Positions 55,341 to 64,000 of a stretch of 64,000 bases of DNA are shown in pieces. Each line of letters begins with the position of its first letter. Positions within the stretch are counted from its first letter, which is position 1. The position numbers and the translations under genes are program-made. The notes below the pieces were generated by a model. The model saw only the letters and a program-made list of their open reading frames with translations, searched no databases and had not been told where the DNA came from. The stretch lies in assembly GCF_014898055.3 (NCBI RefSeq), contig NW_023601322.1, forward strand, positions 10,373,312 to 10,437,311. The letters are read 5' to 3'. Source of the DNA: Talpa occidentalis. Its lineage: Eukaryota > Chordata > Mammalia > Eulipotyphla > Talpidae.

Positions 55341-58054
55341 GTCTCATGTTCTATATTTTCCTCAGTTACTCTGCTCCTCAGTCTGGAGCGTTTAAGTCTG
55401 AGAGCATTTATCATGTTTTATTTATTAAAACTTTACCTTCTTGGCTGGCAAAGCTGAATAAATCACCACTGAAAGTGTGTTCTGAAATTGCACTCTGCCA
55501 ATTGCTGTCACAGCCCGTCTCTTACCCACCATCGCACCGAACATTGTCCTCAAAGAGATTTTCTTTTTTCTTTTCTTTCTTTCTTTTTTTTCTGGACAAG
55601 AAATGACTGAAAATTTCAAAAAGTCCTTTAAAATGTTTTCTATCCCGTCCTGGTATCCGTAATGGTGCCTAGTCAATATTTATTGACTTGGGTTCAATCA
55701 GGTGACTTTGATGTGTAAAACTTAACCTGAGTTCAAGTTCTGAAAATTAAACGACTATCACATTAGCATTAATGCAGAAAAGCCAACTTATTTTGACTAG
55801 ACAAAATTTATAACCTTTTTTTCCCCTATGGCAGTGAACTTGGGCACATTGTCATCTGAGTATTTTCCTATTTCCTTTATGTTTGTTTTTTTGTCCATGT
55901 TCATACAGTTTGAAGACTCCTATCCTCCCGGAAAAAAAAGATTAATAAAACTAAAACATGTCATACAAAAGAAAAACATGAGCTCTAGATGAATCATCAT
56001 ATTGCTTTAATCATTTCTCTCAGTCAAAATTCATTTTATAATTCTCTTCTGATTCTCTGCTCATTTCCATCTACCAAGTGGACTCAGATGAAGACCACTC
56101 TTAGGAAAGTGGAAATTTCTTGAACTCCATAGCCTATTCTAAATCTCACCATTAAAGCCTTAATATTTCATCCATGAAAAGCATTTTTGAGACCTTGCTT
56201 TTCTGTTTTCTGTTCCAAACACTTAGGTGTTCTGTCCAGCCATTTTTAATAGCATTCAAATTCCCGACCGTGTCCTGCCTGCTCTGTGTCTCCCTACCCA
56301 GGGTGCCAGCTCCTCATTCACATGCTTGCAGTCCTGACTCCTTTCCGAGTGATTATCCGAAAAGTTTGAAGATGGAGGTTGATTGCACATCCTAAACTGA
56401 CTTTTTGATAGCTGAAGAGATATCATAAATCTAAATTCTCCCCATTTCTCTCTCGAACGCATTACCTTCTTTGCCACCCTCCACTAAATTGCTAGCTTCA
56501 GATACGAAGCTTCATAGCAAGTTTGGAAAGTGAATATAGGTCACTAACACAGCAGGGCCATGTACCGCAATTTGTCCACCAGCCTGACTCATTTTATGTT
56601 CTAATTTCGGTAAGAGGGTGCTGATTCTCTGCTAAGTGGTAATTGCACCTGCAGTACTAAAACCCTTCTACATGCCTGGAAAAGCACACTCACCATCAAC
56701 TTACAATCATTTCCTACCGTGCACGGCAATAGTTTCTGCAAGCTGGCTGCCCTGACCCTCAGAATAGATCCCTGGTTCCTTTATCAGAGGTAGTTCTGTT
56801 CCTCCCAGAAGGCCTGCTGTTACCGTCTGCAGGAGAGCAGGCACAAGGTGTACCAGGACTTTACACCAGTGCCCTGTGTTACCTGCTAGGACTCTAGAGA
56901 GAGGTTTCATATACTGCCCAGGACTTTGGGGCCTCTTCATTCAGGGTTCAAGCTGAGACTTAAGAATATCCATGGTAGTAAGTTGTTTGGCAGCCTAAGC
57001 TTCACTCCACTAATCTAACTGCAATTTTTATGTCACTGCAAGATACTGGATCTTCTCTTTATGAGACAGAAAATTCAGAGCTGCTTTTTCTTCTTCCTTT
57101 CTGTAAATTCGTGCTGACAAAAAAAAAAAAAGACAGACACCAAAAAACTTCACTGTAATGCGAGGAAGATTGGGCAGGTGTTCACAAATATGATTCAATT
57201 TAATAATGTAAATGCTCAACCACCTACAATGCCTCTTTTAATATATAGTAATATATATTTAGAATAGATTCTGTCTTCATGTTTAGATTTAAACAAATCA
57301 CAAAGCAGATCAAAGTTTGATTTCTCTCCTTTAATATTAATACGATATGCGTTGTGTAATCTTTCTGTCATGAAAGTGGGGCAGGGTTTTGAAATGCCCA
57401 GGACCAACTCTAGTTCCCAGCATACTGGTGCCCAATAAGTGATGACTGGCTGACAGATGTTTCACCATCTTAACAAAATTTGATCTGTCAAGCCTATTTG
57501 GGGATCAGAAATTGGTTGTTAATTAGAAGGGAAGTGAGGAAGATGAGTAATAAAAGGAAATAAAAGGAAATTAGTAGAAAATTATACTTTTCTAATTTAT
57601 TGTAGAAAAACAGGTTAAAGTGCTACCATGGGGCTTGTGAAATGGGGGGATGATAAACTTTTACTATTAACATAAAATTAAGTGATAAATGAGCAGAAGA
57701 GAGATGGCATTAAGAAATCTGTATTTCTCTCCTTCTTCCATTAAGAGTGAGGATCAAAACTGAGATAAATGTGGTGAAGAAAACAGGGAAGATGTGTTTT
57801 TAGGCCCTCCAGATACGATACAATATTCAAGTTTTTCATTAAAAAAAAGGAAGGTCAGTGCCCTGAGATCCTGAGTGAAAAAATGGGTAGAAGGAAGATT
57901 GAACATGAGACTTGTCTTGTCTCATATAAGAAGGGCCTCTTCATCCTTCTCCAAGTGCGCTTCCCAAGGTGCTAGGTTCATAGGTACCCAGGAGAGGCAT
58001 CCTTTCTGCATCTTACTTAGTTAAAATGTAGTCACTCACTTAAAGTCACTTGTC
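55341..58054. other. Mostly unique interval
   Basis: About 2.7 kb with no recognised interspersed repeat and no gene. A T/C tract is at 55560-55592 and an A run at 57120-57132. A MIR/L2-like tail ('actggtgcccaataagtgat') is at 57420-57445. The C-rich patch at 56700-56940 has a 77-codon minus-strand frame without a known domain. Confidence 0.42.
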
Positions 58055-58240
58055 TTAATTAATGGTTACCAAAGCGAAGGGGACAAAGGGGGTAAATTAG
58101 GAACAATATAGGGTGAAGGACAGAATTGGACTTTTAGGGGTGGCCTTAATGCAGTGTATCCAGGTGCTGGTTCTCACTGATGTACACCTGTTACAATGCA
58201 ATGTTACTTTCAATAACAAATTTAAAAAAGTAAATAAAGG
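58055..58240 (+). mobile_element. L1 3' end, sense (tentative)
   Basis: 'atggttaccaaagcgaaggg', 'gacaaagggggtaaattagg', 'gcagtgtatccaggtgctgg', 'tgtacacctgttacaatgca' and a final 'aaatttaaaaaagtaaataa' resemble the 3' UTR of a laurasiatherian L1 with its G-rich tract and A-rich end. Confidence 0.5.
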
Positions 58241-59329
58241 CACATATATAAAGTGTCTTTCCAAGTGTCTTATATGTTCTTCCTCATAAAGCCTATTCTG
58301 TTCTCTAAGGTGGATGCATACCCTTTGAGAACTTCCTAGCACTACTTTAATCAAGAATGGTAATGCCACTACTTAATTTTCCATGTCATATGTCAGAAGT
58401 ATTTTAGACTTTTCTCTCTCTCACTGTAGACTAAAAAATATAAATCAATCAATCAAAGGAAATCTGGGGGGCATGTATAGCAAGCAAATCCCTAAAGAAG
58501 AAAACAAAGAAATGTAGGAGGCACATTTCTTATCCCTCCCTGCAGGACCCCACTAAATCACCTCCAAAGGTAGTGTCTGCAGTGTAAGATGCTCCCAGTA
58601 AAAATGTTTGAAATAAAAGGAGAGGGCATGTAATTTATGCTGAAAGATTATTTGCCACACCCTCATTTGGAAAAAAATGGTTCAAGACATTGACAGCAAT
58701 ACTGTATATGTGCTAGGGTAAATGCTTTTAACCTCTGTGAACCATGTTGAATGGTAATCACTGAAGGTGAAAAGAAAACTATAAATATTTTGGGGAAAAG
58801 CCAAAAATATTAAAGTCAGCTGAGTTTTGCCAGTGATGGCAGCCAATTTCCCCTGGCAAGATTGCTTCCATCGAAATCTGTCATTAGATGTAAGTCACTT
58901 TGAATCAAATAGGCAATTACAGCTGCCGACCACTTCAAGGCAACTATTAACTCATTTATTGATTCACCAGTATTAATTGAGACTCTTTATTCAATGCCTT
59001 GCCCTGGGCACCATTTAAGATTTGCCTTCAATGAGCTTCTAGCCTTAGAAACATAAACATTTCTAATCTAACCAAGATTCTGTGATACATTATGAAATGA
59101 ATTTAATCTTATGCACATAAACTTTATGCTATGGAAATATGTCACCCAGATTATCTGACCATGAATAAGCTCCTAATTGGTACACCAAGAATATCTATCT
59201 AGGAAATGATTCACATTTTTAATGCTTTCATGCCTTCTCTGTCTTTATCTACAACAGTTTTTATCTGTTGCTCCTCACTTTCATTTAAGCAAATTTGTTC
59301 ATTGACTGACGCAGTATGAACCAAGCACG
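58241..59329. other. Mostly unique interval, one L2-like stretch
   Basis: L2-like text at 58955-59075 ('agactctttattcaatgcct', 'tcaatgagcttctagcctta'). 58780-58960 is repeat-free and mixed in composition, with 'gcaattacagctgccgacca' and similar words. It is a candidate conserved noncoding element only. Confidence 0.35.
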
Positions 59330-59480
59330 AGAAGGACTCACATTCATTCATGTATGTTTTCCTAAGTACATACTTATTGACAACCGAATATTGCCATAGG
59401 TGAGCAAAGCCTGCGTGGTGACTAACATCATGAAGTCTATGGTCCAGCAAGATAGACAAGACTAAACAGAGGGCTGAAAG
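59330..59480. mobile_element. L2-like fragment
   Basis: 'cctaagtacatacttattga', 'tgaagtctatggtccagcaa' and 'gatagacaagactaaacaga' follow the L2-type order (gcacctactatgtgcc..., gagcttacagtctagc..., gacagacaataaa). Confidence 0.45.
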
Positions 59481-61531
59481 GTTTATTTCCCTACTTCCCC
59501 TAAGTGACTGGACCCAATCAGCAGGTGTCATGATGACAATTAGGTGGTGTGTGCAGTAAGAGATGTGTGCACAGGTATGGAGTGCTCAAAGAGGTCATTG
59601 GCTCATGACCACTGGAGCCCTAACCCAGGACAGTGAAGTGTGATACCCCCCCCATAAAGGACCCCTACATCCCCTTGCTCAGGAAGAAAGCATCTCCTCA
59701 GTATGAGCACACCCTTCCCACCCCTCCTTGATCAGTGAAGAAAGTGTCAGTCTAATTTTAATGTTACAAATGATTCTAAGGAAAGAATTCACCCCCAAGG
59801 GCGGGTAACAAGAGGGGGATCTGCAATTATTGTATACAGAGCAGGATATGACTTCTTTTGACTTACTCACATACTTACTCAAATTTTTTGTTTGCTTGTT
59901 TAAGAATTTACTTATGTTCAAATTGTTTTCCCCCTTAAAGCACCTGAAATTAGTTTCCCATGATTTATCTCCCATATCTATCATTTTTTTTCCTCCCACA
60001 CCATTCCTTTTAATCTCTTGGTTATCTTTCTTATGTTCTGGAAAAATAGTTGATTTTTTCATTTTATTACTGATTTGATTTTTCAAACAATTGCAATGTC
60101 CAATGTGAATTTAATTCTTTTATTGCATTTGATTTTTTCTACTAATCTTCCTTTTCTCAGCCACTTCCTATTGCATAGCATCCTGTTTTATTGTATCCAA
60201 ATTAGTCTGTTCTTTATGCATTCCTTTCATCCCCTTACCATAGACTCTCTATTTTGCATGCTGTGAGTCTAAAACAGTTATAATTTCCTTTTATTGTTAT
60301 AATTTCTGATTCCTGGTGTCATATTCTCAGCTTTTAGGGTAATAATTTCCTTTGTTTTCCTGCTTTGTCTTTACATAGGTCTTCTTCATTATTATATTGT
60401 TGATGTTATGACTGTGTTTTGTTTTTATCTTCAAATGGGTGCCTTTAATCAAAGCTCATCATTTATCAATGGACAAAGAATGTCTTTTTCTTTTGACCCT
60501 CTAGACCTTTCCATGCTGGGAGAATATCCTCTTGCAGAGACTTGGTATATATCAGTAATAATCATAGCTGTTAGCTTAATTTTTAATGTCTATTATTAGG
60601 ATTTTATCAAGTGTAAGTCTACTGGACTATGAGGAGATTGTCAATTCCCACTTTCTAAATAATAAGCCCAACTTTTTTATCTACTGTCAATAAACGACTT
60701 AAGAACACCATTAAAAGACAAAAAAGTATTGTTACTCTGGGTGTTCTTTGGATGTTTTTATTAATCTTATAATGTGAGCAATTTCCATATCAAAAATGGA
60801 ATATATTCATGAAGACTAAATTAGTGTCTTATTTTGCCACATGACGACTCTTCTAGTATTTGAAGAGGTTCTTTCTCATGGCCAAAGAACAAGCTCAAAC
60901 ATACTCAGGCATCCTCCCTATGATTTTTTTTTTTCTCACGTGACAAACTTATCAGTCACAGTGAGTCAACATTTTGGCTGCTCATACTATTGTCTTTTCT
61001 TTCCTGGCCCAGAAAGAGGTAGAAGTAGAAGAAAATGTTTGCAATTTGTTTTCTTAATATAATGTCACTTCCTTATGAAAAAGAATTAACTATAAATTTG
61101 GAGGAAATACCATGCTTTAATTGTTGTTTTATTCATGCTTAAGATTATTAAAACTTAGAATTTTACATCAGAATAAGGAAATTCACAAAAATATTTCTGA
61201 GAAAGATTAGTGCCCAGTTCTCATTGCATAAAAATGAAATAAATCATTTTAACTTAGGATGGAACATTCAGGAAATGTACAGCTGATGGTGCCAAAATAA
61301 TTAGGAATTAAAGACAGACAATGTGAACACTACCTTTTACATGTCCTAACAAGGTAATCACCCTCATTAATTAAACACATTAAGCACATTATCTCTAATT
61401 AGGCACTGCTAGGCTATATCATACTTTTCTGCTATGATAATAATATTATCTTTTAAAACTGAGATTACTATTTACTTTTTCTTAACTGAAAGGAATGAAT
61501 TCAGGTTATATTTTTTAATTTATTTTTTACA
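59481..61531. other. Mostly unrecognised AT-rich interval
   Basis: 59840-60600 is T-rich and may be antisense old L1 ('ccttttaatctcttggttat', 'tctattttgcatgctgtgag'), unproven. 61300-61420 has TAAT-rich words ('cattaattaaacacattaag', 'ctctaattaggcactg') typical of homeodomain sites. The minus-strand frame at 59679-60086 (135 codons) overlaps an opposite-strand frame and is Lys/Asn-rich, with no domain recognised. No gene is supported. Confidence 0.38.
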
Positions 61532-61547
61532 TCATTGTTCATTTTTA

Positions 61548-61822
61548 CTTTTTTTTAAAGATTTATTTATACAGCACTGGGGTACAGGCCAGAGGTGCAG
61601 GCCAGAGGTGCGGAAGGGTGAGCGGACTCACCAGAGATAGAGCAGGAAGCAGAACAGGCAGACAGATGGAGACACTGCTGAGGGGAGCAGCAGGCGAGAC
61701 AGGAGAGGTTTGCCATGTCATGTGGGTAGCTCCCTGGCCAGCCAGGAATTGAACCAGTGATGCAGAGGCTGCAGACAGCTTCATAGCGCTGCACTCAACC
61801 CACTGCACCACTGGGGAGACCC
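61548..61822 (-). mobile_element. tRNA-derived SINE, subfamily A, perfect target-site duplication
   Basis: A minus-strand copy with the poly-T side at the left, 'aaagatttatttatacagca', body 'gagacaggagaggtttgcca' and head 'gcaccactggggagaccc'. An exact 16-bp duplication 'tcattgttcattttta' flanks it (61532-61547 and 61823-61838). The body has a small internal duplication, 'ggccagaggtgc', at about 61587 and 61599. Confidence 0.95.
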
Positions 61823-61838
61823 TCATTGTTCATTTTTA

Positions 61839-63157
61839 AACAATATTTGCTTCCCCCCACCCCCTCAGGTATAGCCCCCATAGAATATCCTTCACCAATG
61901 CACCCAAATTCAGGCTATAATAGTGAGTGAAGTGACTAAACAAATTTTCGCAGTAGTTCTGTGTAGCCATATTTAATTTAGCTCTTGTGGGGTGGTGAAA
62001 TACAAGGACATGTCCAATAGGCCACGTCCACTAGGCCACCAGCATATTTAAAAATGTGACTGAAAGCAATGGAAGAAATAGGAAGTTATTTGTCCTTGCT
62101 GTGACATCTTCCATCTTCACTTTCAGAGCAGTAGGAGGTGTGTGATCTTTTCAGTCTCTAAGAGAGGACATTTGCTCGGCAGACTTGAGATTCACCAGGT
62201 ACCTCCACTCCTGAGGAATCCAGCTCAGCCAGACACAAGTGTCCTAGCAACAGGCTCCCTGACCTGCAAGCTGCACATTCTCTGTTGCCCTCTTGGCCTT
62301 TTGCAGGCCTTTTTTCAGAGCCAAAGAACCTTTCTAGATCCTGTAAAATGCAACACAAACAAAAAAGACTGGAAAATAATTTATGTCACTGATCAGAGCC
62401 ATTGGCACTAATTATGCCACTAATATTCCACTGACAGAGGACAAGAAAAAGACCCCAAGTCAGGACAAAGGGAGAGATATTGACCATCAACCTTTGAATT
62501 GTTTTCTATTCATTTCAGGTCCTTATAGATACACAACTCAGTTTATGTTTTATGTCTCTTGTCTCTCAATAAAAATGAATTCACACTTTCATAAAACATT
62601 CAAAATTTTTAAATTCAAAATTGCACATGTGACTTCTCTAACCCTATATGTTATTTTTACTTACTCTATCCAAAATAATTTTTCTTGAATCTTTATTTAT
62701 TTATTCAAGTGCTTTAAAGTTCACAACATTTTATAGAACACGAAAAATAGTACATTGAGATAGATTTACTGCCAAGATCATCATCCTACTCCTGATTTTG
62801 GTAAAGTATTTGCATGACATACAGAAAAACATTAAATCTCTTCAGGAGCAACAATATTTATCATAGAAGATAGATTTACAATGTGACAGTAAAAGCCACA
62901 CTTCTAAGTGAGAAAAAGCGTCTCTCTATAAAATTGTTAGAACTTATTATCCTTTTATAACTGGAGATCATTAGTAGCCATAGCAGGATGCTGCAACATG
63001 AAGACTTTCTTGTAGACACACAAGATTGTATACCTAATCCCATTTTAAGAGATCTTAAATGTCCTTTCCAGCCTGGGATATTATAATGCTGATTAAAAAC
63101 AATAGAAGTGTTTGATTTATAAGCAGATAAACATGATAAAGCTAACAATTAAAAATA
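61839..63157. other. Mostly unrecognised interval
   Basis: A C-rich patch at 61853-61866 and ordinary unique sequence after it. Frames at 62142-62411 and 62383-62688 show no domain. No gene is seen. Confidence 0.42.
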
Positions 63158-63166
63158 TAAGTCAGG

Positions 63167-63451
63167 GGACCTCCCTGGTGGTGCAGCATTGAGCGTTGGG
63201 TTGTGAAGCTGCTGGCAGCCTCTGCAGCGCCAGTTCAATCCCCAGCTGCTCCCCGGCCACTGGAGGAGGGTCCCACATGGCGCGCAGACCTCTCCTGCCG
63301 CCCCCTGCTCCCCTCAGCAGTGTGCTTCAGCCTGCCTGCTCTGCTCCCCGCTCTGGCTCTGGTGAATTCTCTCACCCTCCCACGCTTCTCACTATACCCA
63401 GTGCTTATATAAATAAATAAAAATAAATCTTTAAAAATATATATATATATG
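63167..63451 (+). mobile_element. tRNA-derived SINE, subfamily B, with target-site duplication
   Basis: A subfamily B copy: 'ctccctggtggtgcagcatt', 'agctgctggcagcctctgca', B box 'agttcaatccccagc', 'cacatggcgcgcagacctct' and 'atacccagtgcttatataaa', with a tail of 'aaat' repeats and an AT run. The 9-bp flanks 'taagtcagg' (63158-63166 and 63452-63460) match exactly. The 121-codon minus-strand frame across it is not a gene. Confidence 0.94.
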
Positions 63452-63460
63452 TAAGTCAGG

Positions 63461-63882
63461 CATAATAACAGTGGTGATGCCAATGAAAAGATGTGAATAT
63501 TTGAATAGCACTGGTTTGTGCTATACACAAACCAATACACACAATTGTGCTCTCTTTTAAACAGAACTATAGAACCACTGGGTATGTAATGAGTCTGCAT
63601 TCTTGGCTGTTAGTCTTTATCAGGGGCAGCCTATTCAAGCTGGTTGGTTGGTTGGCTTTGAGTTTTGTATTAACTTCATTACTTGTTGCATATGTGTATG
63701 CCCATGCATGGAATACAACTGGTAAATGCAGAAAGCAAAAAGAAGATTAATATTGAAGTGTAAGTAAAAGTATCTATCATGAAAAGTCTGAAAACTTTCC
63801 TTAAGATAAAATCATCACCAAATCCATTAGTGATATTTGTCACATAAAAATTTATATATAATATATTAAGAGTTCTCCATTT
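63461..63882. other. Unrecognised interval
   Basis: No gene or repeat recognised. A short 'ggttggtt' run is at 63640-63654. Confidence 0.5.
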
Positions 63883-64000
63883 TATTTTTTTTATTGAGGT
63901 AACATTGGTTTACGATACTACATAACATTGGTTTGCAGTAATGTATATGATTTAGGTGTAGGCTCACACCTCTTCAGTCCTATGTCATCACACCACACCC
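63883..64000 (-). mobile_element. L1 3' end, antisense, running off the window
   Basis: 'tttttattgaggtaacattg' and 'gtttacgatactacataaca' then 'gtatatgatttaggtgtag' are the reversed 3' end of an L1 of the type I know from laurasiatherian mammals. A short internal repeat, 'acattggttt', occurs twice (63902 and 63926). The rest of the element lies beyond position 64000. Confidence 0.72.

Noticed and set aside
59679..60086. 135-codon minus-strand frame, Lys/Asn-rich
   Set aside because: No domain is recognised and a plus-strand frame is open over the same DNA. T-rich sequence read in reverse gives such Lys/Asn-rich text.
63235..63600. 121-codon minus-strand frame
   Set aside because: It covers the antisense of a subfamily B SINE and its tail.

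Overview
The window reads as intergenic or deep-intronic nuclear DNA of a placental mammal. It is AT-rich and carries old L1, L2, MIR, MaLR, MER5-like and Tigger-like repeats, all typical of mammals, plus a younger tRNA-derived SINE present about 17 times. The L1 3' ends that begin with an 'attgaggtaacattggttta' type end resemble those I associate with laurasiatherians such as bats, horses or pangolins. The SINE is not Alu, B1/B2, Can-SINE, PRE-1, CHR, ERE, VES or an AfroSINE as I know them. I cannot name the species, and every family assignment here is from memory of consensus sequences, not from a search.

I find no intact protein-coding gene. The longest open frames are under 140 codons and fall in repeats or look like chance. 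Three weak coding-like traces are listed with low confidence: a 66-codon minus-strand frame at 7781-7981, a broken frame near 39870-40260, and a Cys-rich minus-strand frame with one in-frame stop at 44966-45499, probably a decayed endogenous retroviral piece. No tRNA, rRNA or CRISPR is seen.

Layout: 1-1600 is the 5' half of an L1 (plus strand) with a SINE inserted in it. 1.7-7.2 kb is SINE-rich (six copies). 7.2-20 kb is mostly unrecognised AT-rich sequence with a MaLR LTR (8.9 kb), L1 scraps, several microsatellites and two SINEs. 20.6-26.9 kb holds MIRs, a 733-bp TG..CA solo-LTR-like block (22418-23150) and another LTR-like block (26471 on). 28.4-32.65 kb is a stack of minus-strand L1 3' portions interrupted by a Tigger-like MITE, a MIR, a SINE and a short insertion that is an inverted copy of DNA 0.8 kb away. 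33.7-37.9 kb has MER5-like elements, MIRs, L1 and two SINEs. 40.5-46 kb has L1 ends, a SINE, a MaLR LTR and a GC-richer retroviral-like block. 47-55.4 kb has MIRs, a SINE, a MaLR LTR and three LTR-like blocks. 55.4-64 kb is mostly unique sequence with two SINEs and an L1 3' end running off the right edge.

The SINE falls into two clear subfamilies, called A and B here. Several copies have perfect target-site duplications of 13-16 bp, so the family was mobile recently. I found no new multi-gene system. The observations most worth a check are the SINE family, the inverted templated insertion at 28401/29213, and the Cys-rich broken frame beside an LTR-like block.
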